Assembly (NCBI GenBank): GCA_030568195.1
Contig: JAJLTO010000004.1
Coordinates: 62,001 to 126,000, forward strand
Direction: 5' to 3'
DNA from: Dipodascopsis uninucleata var. uninucleata
Taxonomy: Eukaryota; Ascomycota; Lipomycetes; Lipomycetales; Lipomycetaceae
DNA length: 64,000 nt
A program made the position numbers and the translations under genes. This document shows positions 1 through 11,273 of the stretch, piece after piece. The stretch's first letter is position 1, and every line of letters starts with the position of its first letter. The notes beneath the pieces are model-generated. The model did not search any database and was not told the origin of the DNA. It saw only the letters and a program-made list of their open reading frames with translations.

Positions 1-1590
1 TCTGGCTAAGCGCGGTAGCTATCTCTCTTGGTATAACATCGCGCTGCTGTCTGACGTCTCCACCACTTGTGACCTCTCAAAGTCAGAATGTGTACAAGCC
101 AGCTCTCTTAGCATTGAGTATTCTGCTCCTCATTGCCTCATTTCATTCCGCGCCGCCTGTTAGACTGCAAACTTGTGCTGTCATCTTAAAATACTCCGCA
201 CTCCCAAATCCTCCCCGCATTCCAGTCAGGTTTCTCTCGCATCTTATGACCCTCCCAGTAATCACTAGTCTTCCACATCATCGCTAGCCAGTCTCCTTCT
301 ATGTACGCATCATGCAACTACTGCATTGTTCCTACAGTGGTGGCTAGTGGAACAGCGTAGTAGCGCGCCGCGTACTCAGAAGACCTGATCTTGTACTCAG
401 ACAATGACTACAGTACGTATTTCTCCAGGGTAGCTGCTAATGTATGACACTCGCTTAACCTATTAGAGTCTCACAAGAGGTAGACTTTGTGTTGTATTCC
501 TTGGCCTGTTCTCAGGTTTAACATATCCAGTTCAGTTAATTCTCTCGGACGGCGAGAACAACGCATTTGTGATGACAGAAATGTATCTAAACCACGAAAC
601 TAGACATACTCTGCAAAATAGCTATAATACATGTATATGAACATATTACTTGGTTCAATCCTGTAGATAGAACTATGTCATCTAAAAAGTGACATCATAA
701 GAACAATGCCCACAATTACAAGTCCTGAGCTCAAATCAGCAATATTACTGTTTATTAAAATAATAATGGCCGGTTCAAACTAGTTTTTATTTTTGGATAG
801 CCATTGTCATAGAGTGATTCGGGTTCAGGACGTCGCCAACCCTCGTTAGGAATGTATATTACCATAATTCCAGAATATTTTCTAAGGGTTTAGAGCTGAT
901 ATCAGTGGTGTTATTAAGCAAACGCTCAAGGCCCTTGCTTGAAAGTCCAGGCAGTCTTCATAAAGGGAGAAAATGCCCAAATCACACTCGATTAGCTAAT
1001 GTTCTCTTGTTCTGCCACTGCTCGAGAGAAGTGGAGAGAAGTCTAAGTTTATATCCACGGCAAGCCGGAGGAGTAGTGGTTGAAAACAACACTGGACCTT
1101 GAAAGGCAGAAAAACCTAGATGCTCGTCTATATATTAATATAAGTAATAGAAATAAGAATAAGCAATGTACTTTTAATTTTATGGCTTACGCCTTCTCGG
1201 AACGTACTTTTGCCTATGTTTTTGAGGTTTATTGTAGCATTATGGATAGATCCAGGTCTGCAAACGAGTTGTGGTATCAGATAGAAAGAGGAACTGGCGA
1301 ATTAGATTAAAGTGATTTTTAAGACACCATTAATAGTCATTGCTGGATGGAGTTCTAACTGCCGGGGATTCAAATATATCAGAGACGGCCAAAACACATT
1401 AGCAAAAGATTGACAAATGACTCATATTCTTATTATTAATTTATATTCTATGTATTGTTACTAGAATAAATACATTTTCTCTTATGTCTCAAGAAAAACA
1501 GAAAAGTTGAATCTGTACAATCAAGACAAAGGAGTAATAAACTGGTTTCAGGATCGAAATTAAATTCGTTGACTGTGCTTTATTCCCAAG
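1..1590. other. Gene-free stretch at left edge
   Basis: No reading frame here looks like a real protein. The open frames near 69, 905 and 1080 are short, start at GTG or other doubtful codons, and have no recognisable domain. No tRNA box pair or tandem repeat was seen. The last 100-200 bases probably hold the promoter of the PaiB-like frame that follows. Confidence 0.5.
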
Positions 1591-2367
1591 ATGTATATCC
1601 CAGAAGCTCACGCAGAGACACAGATTACCGTGCTCCAGCAATTCATTCGTGAGAATCCCTTGGGTATTCTCACGACAGCAATTAAATCATCTCTGTATCC
1701 TCTCATACTGTCGAGTCATATACCATTTGTTCTTGATGTCCCAGAGGGTGCAGACGAGGTTCGTTCCAATGGTATTTTACGCGGTCATATAGCTAGGCAA
1801 AATCCTCAGGCAAAGGCCCTGATGGAAGCACTTGCCGCCGCCCAGAATGAACATGGTGCTAGCATTAGAGAGCTTTCAGAGGATGTATTGGTGCTATTTA
1901 ATGGACCATACCATCACTATGTCACTCCGAAATTCTACATTGAAACGAAACCTGACTCTGGAAAGGTGGTGCCCACTTGGAACTACTCTGCGGTGTAAGC
2001 GTACGGCAAAATTCGTGTCTACTGTGATTCGAAATCCGATGAGACTCAATTCTTTCTGCAACGTCAGGTTGAGGATCTGAGTCGGCACACGGAGACTTCT
2101 ATTATGGGATATACAGGCGGTGAGAAGCCGTCTGCGTGGACTGTGTCGGATGCTCCAGAACGCTATGTGGATATGAAGAAGAAGAATATCATCGGAGTCG
2201 AGATCCAGATCGAAAACTTGCAGGGCAGATTTAAGATGAGCCAAGAAATGGGACGAGGTGATCGGGATGGTGTTATACAAGGATTTGAGAATCTCAAAAC
2301 CGAAGTTGGCAATGGTATGGCACGTATGGTTGCTCTGCGAGGAGATTTAAAAGATCAACGAAAATAG
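1591..2367 (+). pseudogene. PaiB-type FMN-binding protein with one in-frame stop
   Basis: The frame from the ATG at 1591 runs 259 codons to a TAG at 2365-2367, the usual size of fungal PaiB-like (FMN-binding split-barrel, 'negative transcriptional regulator') proteins. The first 135 residues contain the family blocks (MYIPEAH start, GILTT, PFVLD, GHIARQNPQ, LVLFNGPYHHYVTP, VPTWNYSAV). The same frame resumes straight after with AYGKIRVY, PSAWTVSDAPERYV, IIGVEIQIENLQG and KMSQEMGRGDRDGV. A single TAA at 1996-1998 sits between NYSAV and AYGK, where homologues have an ordinary residue (from memory often Gln). No frameshift is visible, so the loss looks recent, or the stop is bypassed. A GT...CAG intron of about 74 nt over the stop would keep phase but would delete conserved AYGKIRV sequence. 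Family assignment is firm; the status (pseudogene, readthrough, splicing or sequence error) is inference. Confidence 0.75.
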
Positions 2368-3101
2368 TGAACGTCTGATATTTAAACGGGATCATCTAGT
2401 GGTTTTGGTTCCCACGAAGCTTCGTATATAATATTCATTATAAGTCTGGAGTTGATTTCTTTTTTATCTTAGATCGAAATCAGCGCAATCTTATGTTTGT
2501 TATAGCTCACCCATTATATACTGAAAATGCAGGGTTAATAAAATTACGTTCTTTAATTGTAAAAAGTTTGCTGGTGATTCTGACCTGCGGAACTCTGAAG
2601 TAATGCGGTCACTGGCAAACTAATGTCAATAGTATGACTTAGCGTCTTGGTATACAAAAGTCATTTATCGAAGATCATATCAACGCTAATACCCGTACAC
2701 ATAGCCAGCTCATGTGGGTGCTATGCACCGCTTTATCTATTGATTATCTGTATGTTAGGCGTCTTTATCGAACTACGTCCATGGGGATGAACGGCTCCTA
2801 AAGTCCTAGAGTACTTTATATAAGTATAAGAAACTCATTTTTCTTAATGAATTAGGTAATCTCCAGACAGCTCGTAGAATCAAATTTACTTACCATTGTT
2901 TTTTGCAGATAAATTGAGAAAGTCTGTTCGGTAGTTGTTTGGTACAACCGAACATTGAAGTCTTAAAAATGTGATGTGTGTATATATTTAGGCGTCTAGG
3001 GTGCGCATGTGCGCTTATACAATTTATGGGATTCGTGTAGTAAGCCAAGTACAACAAACTAATCCTATATTTACGTAATACTTGTCTATATATTCACAAT
3101 A
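2368..3101. other. Intergenic, 3' flanks of two genes
   Basis: This AT-rich stretch lies between the ends of the PaiB-like frame and RRP4, which converge here. It should hold both 3' untranslated regions. No coding region, RNA gene or repeat was recognised. Confidence 0.5.
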
Positions 3102-4741
3102 CTATACAGATAATGCCTGCTCCGCTATATGCCTCTTAATCTTGTTATCAAGTAGTTCACCTGCACTTTTGTATGCCAAACTCGCCTCATAGGCCTTGCA
3201 GATTCTTGTTTCATTCATAGCCACCTCGCAGAATTCAAGTGCCCGAATAGAACCTGCATATCTTGCGATTGTCTCTCGTATACCGGCGCTAACATACTAT
3301 ATCACAAAAAAAGTTCAAAGTTAGTCAATAGCTTAATCATATATCTATAGAAACAGCTAAAACAGCTGTATAGACACGATATTAAGGCACCAGGCAGGCT
3401 AGCACTTTCATATAATGCCTCTAAGCTAGTATTAATATCTTTGTACAAAAATAAAAGCCGAAAGGGAGAAAAATTGAATTGGTAATGAAATACTTGGTCA
3501 CAACAAAACATATGTCATATGTAGTACAGCACACATGAAACCTTGAAACACTGCCAACTCTTGCACGTCCTTCCCGGCCGTATAATTTTGTATTATACGC
3601 TGTATCGTAACTAAGAAAAATGGGCGTATCCAACTCACCTCGTTTTCATCACTGTAAATTTCCCATCCGGCTTCTTCCGCTAACCGTGTAATTGGCACAC
3701 CTTGCTCGCCAGCAGATGAAATCGTATGTTTTCGAATCCATATGTAACCATTTACACCAAATAGAATGTCAACTCCACCGGGCATCTCGTACACGTGTGC
3801 CTTTGATCTTACGACCAAAGAAGAAGGTATTGCAATGAAATACCCATTTCTGAGTTTGCCATAGTTTAGTGAGCGAGTATGTAGCGAAGCAGCACCGTCC
3901 GTGAAAATAGCCTGTACCTCAGCCTATTTCAGAAGTTAAAATAAAATATATCTAGAGAATAACAGCTCTGGATGAGTACTTACATTTAACAGATCACCCT
4001 CTTTCAAGAACATGCGCATGTTCAATTCATCGGTATCAGATTTGCGTCGCTGTACACCTCCAGGTAGATTTACGGAACCAAGCATGAGAACAGCAGCTTG
4101 CTTGGCTCCAATATCAACTCTCCAGTTTCTTGGACCAACGTCAACAATTCTTCCCACAACATGATCGCCCACTTCCGGAACATATCGACCTCTTAGGGCA
4201 GACACGCTCAGTAATTTGTTCACTCGACTTATTGTACCCACTACCGATGAGTATGTCTTATTTCCAACGGAATACATTCCATGTCCTCTAAAGCCTGTGT
4301 CAGTAACCTCTCAGGCTAATATTTTCAAATAAGAATCCTCGAAATATTTTACTCGCACACACAGGATCTACTGAACAAAGGTACTTACCTCATCCAGACC
4401 ACTTCCGAAGTAACTAGTTCACCAGGCGTTACTACGTGTTTGCCTTTGGCAACAATACCTCCAGTACTGTCACCGGCTGCAGCGAATACAGCTTCATCTT
4501 CATCTTCGTCATCATCTTCGTCGTCTGTTTCTTCTATTGTCCCATCATCTATATCCATTCCATCAATATCATAGAACTTTTTGTCGTCATCTAATTCCAT
4601 CCCATCTGTGGTTTGGTCTTGGTCATGCTTACGACCTCTCGATCTTCTCTCGTTCTGAAATCTCAAGCCCGATCCACTACTCAGATCTTTCGATTTATAT
4701 ATCGTTATTCCTGTCATCACTTCATATATTCTGTCTGTCAC
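3102..4741 (-). CDS. RRP4: Exosome RNA-binding cap subunit Rrp4
   Basis: Non-catalytic cap subunit (EXOSC2) of the nuclear and cytoplasmic RNA exosome; it contacts RNA and guides it into the 3'-5' exonuclease core. The model has four exons on the minus strand: 4741-4389, 4287-3984, 3923-3639 and 3296-3102, giving 378 residues (yeast Rrp4 is about 360). Splice junctions are GTAAGT or GTGAGT to TAG and all keep phase. Visible family blocks are VTPGELVTSEVVWMRGHG, RVNKLLSV, GDHVVGRI, AVLMLGSVNLPGG (S1 domain), FLKEGDLLNAEVQ, SLHTRSLNYGKLRNG, then the KH-like GVNGYIWIRK and the C-terminal IYSDENEY...ARYAGSIRAL. Exon 1 has a Lys/Arg patch followed by a strongly acidic run (about residues 50-90), longer than in yeast. 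The start at 4741 gives an N-terminus resembling the yeast one. Identification is secure; the start is likely. Confidence 0.93.
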
Positions 4742-5590
4742 TGTATAAGGATCAATCCTTAATACTTGTCAGAGGTTGATTTCACACTTCGAGTCAATAA
4801 ATACTATGTCAATGAAATATATCTGAACCTACTTTCAACTAACATATATACTCGACATACAATTTGAATACTTGAGTAGTCGTTATGTACAGAACAGCAA
4901 TAATCTAATATACTCTACTTGAATTAAAATATTATGTAATTAAACTAAATTCTTCCTCAAACTGCTGGAAGTCAATAATCAAAAACTTCATTGTCAAAAA
5001 ATTTACTGTCAAATTTTAAAATTTGAAGTGCATCGTGCACTCCTACGCTCATCTAAAACATCAACAAAAGTTATCTACCAACAGACATAAAAATTTTCAA
5101 ATCTACATACTACGAGTAAAAACAATTGCTTTCATTAAGCTCGATCCAAAAATAATGCTCGCTTCTCTTTCATTTTCTAATTATAATGCTAATATAATAA
5201 AGAAATCAAATCAAATAGTAAATAAGTAAGAATAAGAAATCTACTACTTCCTCGTGTTAAATATAATATCTAAAATATCTTCTTTAACACTAAACGTGGA
5301 CCTGGTTCTAAGGCAAAAAATAATTCTAAATTCATTCATCCAGCCACTCCACATTCCCCTTTATATGTATATATACATCCCATTATGCATTGATCAAAAA
5401 TAGTTAAATCGGAATTGTCGAAAATACTTCCACCCTCTAAAATTAGCATTAACAATAAAATAAAGAGAGAAAGACAAAGAATAAAAACCCGCAACATAAA
5501 AATAGTAAACTCTAGTCTCGTCAAAAATGACAAATTTTTAAATAAAAATCAATTCATCCCATATCTTGCGAAATCATCTCAGTAATCAAT
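4742..5590. other. AT-rich intergenic region
   Basis: Promoter of RRP4 on the right of its start and 3' flank of the DUF3844 gene. The sequence is strongly AT-rich; the open frames at 5023 and 5336 are low-complexity and not protein-like. Nothing else was recognised. Confidence 0.5.
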
Positions 5591-7276
5591 CTAGGCCTTG
5601 GTCTGCACAAGAGTAGCAGCGGCAAGAACAGCTGGAAGCTCCTCAGATCCAATAGACATCATAGCACGGATGGTCCAAGCAAGGAAGAGAAGGGAGGCAA
5701 TCAAGAACCAGAAGAAGATCTGGAAAGGAACAGTGACATCATACTTCTGGCAGTACTCACCAGCCCAATAAGTCCTTTGTCTGGTAGTTTCGTCATAAGT
5801 TGAAATACACTGGCAACCATAATAACCCTCCTGTCCATACTTTGGCATACAGTAACCGTGTCCACCAGAGCAGAAGTTTGTCATGATCTCACACTCATCC
5901 TGAGTAGTGTAAGAAGCTGTCTCAGCAAGAATACCAACAGACACAGCTGGGGCGGAATGCTGATCACCGAAAGCAGCAGAAGAAACATCACGCTTAGCCT
6001 TCTTCGAGGTGCTCTTAGAGTTAAGAGAACCTGGAAGCAAAACAGCAGTAATAGGTACGGCATTAGAAGTCTCTAAAGTCAACTTCTGCAAAAGGTTGGC
6101 GAACAGAGCGCTACCAACGTTGTACTGAATAGAATCAGTTCCATACTTCTGCATGACGCCATTAAGACCATTGAAGAAGAGGACGGAGAGCTGGTTATCA
6201 GCCTTGATAGTCTTGCCATAATCATTGATGAAAGTCATGAAAGCAAGAGCCTCGTCCATAAATGCAGCATCAGCTTCATTCTGAGCATCGAAAACCTCTG
6301 CAAATTCGCCAAAAATATTCGAGAAATCCTTGCTAACAGAAATATCTTCAACAGTAGAACACTGGGAACGAGAAATCTTCTCCTCATGGCCGTTGACGCA
6401 CAAATCCATATCAGGAACCACGGAAATGAAGCTGTCCTTAGAGTTACCGAAAATACGAACAGACAAATCACCAATCAGCTGCTGAGACTCCTTGAGAAAG
6501 CCGGTGGCAAGAGAACGGAAAGAATCAGCATCTGGAGTGTCATTAATGAAAAATGCTGGCTTGCTCTCAGCAAAGACATCTGAAAGATTAAGTAGTATCG
6601 TTAGAAATGCTCATCAACTAAGTTTAATATCACTAATCAATCTCTGCATCGCAATCATACCCTTGGTGTTCTGGACACCCGAAACGACGACAACAATGTT
6701 CTCATTCTTGTCCTTCCATAAACCGTTGTGTTCACCGCTGAAGCGCTCCAATTCGAGAACCTTCATGTCCTGACCCTATAATTATCAAAACGTATGTTAG
6801 AATCGTTTAAATACTACAATCCAGTACTCAATCCAGTTTCCTTAGTATCAGTAAGATTATCAAATCCATCGTCATCACACATATTTTCATCCATCTTTAT
6901 CAACTACAACGCAAAGATAAAGGTGCTTTTTTTAATAATGGAAGACCATTCTGCAAAAACTTGTAATTTCTCATCCCTTCTCTTATCAATGACAATCTCA
7001 ATTTTACTGTTCATCGAACTGACAACTGGTAAAAACATTCATATAATAATTATATACCTGGAAGCCAAGCTTATGGAATCTGGAAACACCGAGACGGTCG
7101 GCAAAGACCAAGCGGGCCTCAGCTGGTCGCAAGCTGGGGATATCGTGCTGGCTGGCATGATTGACCTTAGGGAAGGCAAAGACTGCAGCAGGGTGAGAGG
7201 CAGCATCAGCTGGAGCTACTGCAAGAAGAGCAGCAGCAACAGTTGCTGCGACAGTAGCAATAGGTTGCAACAACAT
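5591..7276 (-). CDS. DUF3844 family secretory membrane protein
   Basis: Three exons on the minus strand: 7276-7058, 6775-6661 and 6579-5591, in phase, 440 residues. The N-terminus (MLLQPIATVAATVAAALL, then AVAPADA) is a clear cleavable signal peptide, which is why the ATG at 7276 is preferred over an upstream in-frame ATG at 7372. The long luminal region is followed by a Cys-rich EGF-like stretch at about residues 340-388 (FCSGGHGYC, GCQC, AGEYCQK), one membrane span at about 396-418 (PFQIFFWFLIASLLFLAW) and a short cytosolic tail with IGSEELPAVL. The arrangement Cys-rich, then YDVTVPF, membrane span and SIGSEELP matches the Pfam DUF3844 pattern, a fungal type I membrane protein of the ER/vacuolar system without a firmly assigned job. 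Localisation is inference from the signal peptide and span. Confidence 0.85.
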
Positions 7277-10200
7277 AGCAGCTAAAAAGTAAATACCGAG
7301 AAGTAGTATTGAGTAAGAGAGGCGAAAGCGAATGCGTGATACTGTTGCTGTCTTTCGAAAAGAGAGAAGCAAGAGTAGCTAGAAAGAAGAGAGAAAAAAG
7401 ACGGGAAAAGGGAGAAACGCAATGTGCGCAGATGGTGCAAAAAGTCAAAGTACGAGTTTAAGCCATACACTATAAAGGTCGTCACACGTCATATGCATTT
7501 AAGGTTGAAATTTATAATTATTGTCAGTTATACCATAAATAATATATTATACAGCGATTACAACACAGATACTAGGGCTTAGTAACAGGTAAAGGGTTAT
7601 AGATAGCCAATCGATTGAGATTCTTGAGCCTTTGATATCTGAAGCTAGCCTGGCTCAGCTAAAATAGCCATAGAAATTACCATTACTGGAATAGAGGCTG
7701 CTGTTATCAGTATACAGGAAATGCGGATAAGACTAGTGCTGGTGAATAATTCAGAAGACACAACACAATGCTCTTGTTAGCGTCAACGTTATCTATTGCT
7801 CTCGTTCAGTTCTTAAGCAGATACTTCAATATATGACAAGCAATAAGCTAGATTTCTTCAAAAATTTTACCCGTTATCTTTCAGCAAGCGAAACTGTCGT
7901 GTACCAGTTGTATATTTATCGTGTATGATTTATTTTTCACTACTTGGAAAACAAATTCTGCTCTATAAGACGTTGTTCAAAGCAATAAAAAGGGATTACG
8001 AAATGTATTTTCAAGAACTACTTAGGTCTTTCGCATCTTTCTTTGTTTAAGATAGCATAGATTAAGCATGCTCTCCATTCCTAAACTTTCCTTGTGCTAG
8101 AGGTCAGTTGAGATGAGCGTGTATGACGTTCGCGTGAGTAAGCTCTTTTATCCTGTTTAAACCCAGTTCTAGAACAGATTATTTATTGTTCTTGTCACTA
8201 TTTGAGTCATATCTTGAGAAAATACTTATTTATGTATATAAACGCATGTATATTGATTTCCATGCATATTTACATGACGTATACAGAGAAGCATTGAAAA
8301 GGTCAGAAAGATACTATCAAAGGCAGTAACAAGTGACACGACAGACTGACATCTACAACAGAGTCATGTCATATATACCGTTAATGTCTGTAGTTGAATT
8401 TCGGCTGATGGCTCATGACGGTAGATAGTAGAAGATATTCGAAGAGAAATTCGTAGACCGTTTGCTGAAATTTGAGGTTTCAAAGATTCCTGTCATGTAG
8501 CTTGGTACCTTGAAGTGGACTTGAATCTTTAGTTAAAGAACTGGGAGTGCCAGGACACGGTATTTCTTTATCACGTTACAGATAGACTTGAACTGCAACA
8601 GTTCAGAAACGCCTGAAACGCCTATCCCTTCTTTACAAAATAGAGCAAATATGACTATTTTCTTTATTAAATGGTAGATATGGTAGATACTAGTGTCCCA
8701 TTCTGTGTATATATGTAAAGCCGCAGAGAAAGATCTTTCGCAGATTTTATATCACGATTTTATAGCTGAGCAGCTGGCATGCCTGTTTCAAATCTCACGT
8801 ACTTTAAGCCATGGGGGCTAAAAGTAGATTAATCAAATGTATTCTGAATGACAAGCCATATGGAGCTGTGGTTAAAATGTTTTGATTTCTTTTGGCTGAT
8901 TGTGAAATGCTATATGTTCAAGGTAGAGTATCGACTCTAGAATCCAATGATCACTGTGCGGCGCTCAGAGTCATAGCTTCGCGACTTCTGCGAGCAGTGC
9001 AGATACTTCAAAAGCAGTTAGAGCTATTCCAAAGTAAAAACCTTTTGGTAAGCATATGTAGAGGATTTTCACCGTGTATTGCTATATTCAAGACTCAGAC
9101 ATCGTATAATATTCGTTCTTGGGAACTAGTTGGGGAAAAGGAAATATCTCGTATTCCGCCATCACCCGAAGACAACAAGAATGAGAGCTAAACTCTGATT
9201 TTAATGTGCAACAGAGCAAAATTGATCGAAAGTCTCTTACGACCGACATTCCATATGTTGGGATATATGTTCTAGATACCAGTGTCGCAGTCAGCTGGAC
9301 CTCGGTGGTGAGCGACGATGTCTGGGGTATATGTTACTAAACTGCAGCAAAAGCCACTGATGCTCAAAAGAACCAGGACAAGCAAAAGCACACATAAGCT
9401 AGCCCTCGCAGTGTGGAAGGGCCATCAAATGTCTAAAGTAGAGGTATATACACCCAGCTAAGAAAAGTCTCTAGCCTCATCCAGAAAACTGCGTGACATT
9501 GGTCTGGCAAGAAAACCTAAGTGATAGTCTGAGATCTTAATACTGACGACTCGACTCACTATCTTGATACACCGACAAGACAGATCCGGTTCTCAGCTTA
9601 CAAACCTTCAAGCAATCTAGACTGCTGGAACTAGTAGGTAATTCAGTCGTGAGGATACAGGTCACAGGAGAAATTAAATTTCTAATTTCACCTCCCAAGA
9701 TTTAGTTTAGATTTCCTGCCAATACGTTACGTTAGGCAGCCTCCTCGCAGTGTGGTGAACACTTGATGGTACTAGATTGATATAAATCTTGGTATCGTAA
9801 GAGTACAAAGTCCGTCACCTACCATAACCGTATTCCTGTACCTTTTTCTTTTATTTTCTTCTTTTGTGGGCTAGAGTTCGATAATGGCAATTGCTATGAT
9901 CTACCAATACGAACCGCCTTTCCTGTATTCTCCTCCGGTGCATATAGGAGAACTGCGCATCAATGTCCAGTCAATTAACCAGATGATATTATCTAATCCC
10001 AGAATACTGGCTCGTTAGTGCATGGACGTGGACTGAGCGAGTCGCGTGAGTCAAACAGGTTCGTCTACAAATCTGCGAAAATCACATACAATTAAAATAG
10101 GTTAGTTTCTCACATTCACAGGAGACTCTAGCGAACTATACTTGGCTTGTCAAATGATCCAAGGAACAATTAACTGTGGAATAGATCGCAAAGTTCTTAA

Positions 10201-11273
10201 GAGTATTCAGACTCTCGTATGCTGCAAATGGCAGCGGTTCGTCTCTATCCTCCTGTACAAATGATTAGCAACTACATTGTCGGCGTAGGCCGACAATATG
10301 TAACGGTTAGGGCCTGTAGTTTATATTAAATTTTATATGAAAATATCAGAAACAGGCAATCTCTGAGACATGCGTCAACTCTAAAGTATATATTAGCAAT
10401 GAGTCGAGTGACCTGTGCGCAACTTTGACAGCAAATTTTGTCTATAGTTTGTATGGCTAGCTTCCAAATGATTGTAACATTGAGCTTGAATAAAAGATCA
10501 AGCAGAAATTTTTCATTATCGATAACTCTCAGCGGATATATTAGATTAAAGATAAGAGATACTCGAACATGAACCCCTGAACCCCTGACCGAAAACGGCG
10601 AAGTCTCCTACGCTTCGTTCGATATGTACCTTTCGTAAACTCAAGTCCTAGAGACAAAACTCCCATCTTCCAGAAGTATTAATGCTTCTATATGGACACC
10701 GCCGACTTCCAATGGTCATCTACGAACGTAGTGAGACTGGAGAAGAGCTAATATGTAAGACCCTAACGCCACAGTTAATAGAACAAAAAAATTTTCTCTT
10801 TCGGCGGTCTTCAGCGACTTTTACCTAGCATCATATAGCTAATCTACGGGTTATTTTCAGATGGCTTGCGGCACCGACAAAGAGGCGTTAAGCACGCACG
10901 AAATAGACGATAATTAAAGTTTACTAATGTATTTCCAGGTTTAGTTTAAAAGTCTCACTACATCAAAGTTAAGTGTTAGACTGCGCTTCGTGGCAGCAAG
11001 AAAGTAAAAACCGGAACTCAACTGAAGGTAAAAAAATGGACTGCTGATTTGGCGCAGAAGAGATTTATTGTCTCAGGCGGGTATATCATACAGATATTAT
11101 ACGGAAAATTTTTGGTCTGACTAATCTATATAAGGACCAGCAGATCGCTCTCGTCAGGATTTGTTTTGTCCATCATCGGTCTCTCTAGTCTTCTTCAGTC
11201 TCGATCTCTAGCATCCTGCTCCTTGCATTCGCAGCACGGTAAAATATTACATAGTTATTCACGAAACTTCAAA
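7277..11273. other. 4 kb stretch without a convincing gene
   Basis: Upstream regions of the DUF3844 gene (left) and the purine permease (right). The purine-rich tract at about 7380-7435 is pyrimidine-rich on the DUF3844 sense strand and lies just before its start. The only sizeable frame, 8892-9191, begins with TTG, has no recognisable domain and is not called. The 11.0-11.27 kb part is the permease promoter. No repeat, RNA gene or mobile element was recognised. Confidence 0.45.
11127..11134 (+). promoter_or_regulatory. TATA box of the purine permease
   Basis: TATATAAG lies about 140 bases before the ATG at 11274 and matches the TATA consensus exactly. Position and orientation fit the permease promoter. 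It implies a regulated, TATA-type promoter, as expected for a nutrient transporter. Confidence 0.6.

Noticed and set aside
1993-2066. Intron covering the PaiB stop codon
   Set aside because: GT...CAG with phase 0 is possible, but it would delete residues (AYGKIRV) that match the family, so the region is more likely coding.
8281-8291. ACAGAGAAGC similar to the U6 snRNA ACAGAG region
   Set aside because: The flanking U6 sequence (5' stem and AGC triad context) is absent.
8892-9191. 99-codon frame with a helical-looking stretch
   Set aside because: Starts at TTG, no family match, no splice partners found.
11166-11273. N-terminal extension of the permease
   Set aside because: It starts at TTG; the ATG at 11274 has a good context and matches the UapA N-terminus.
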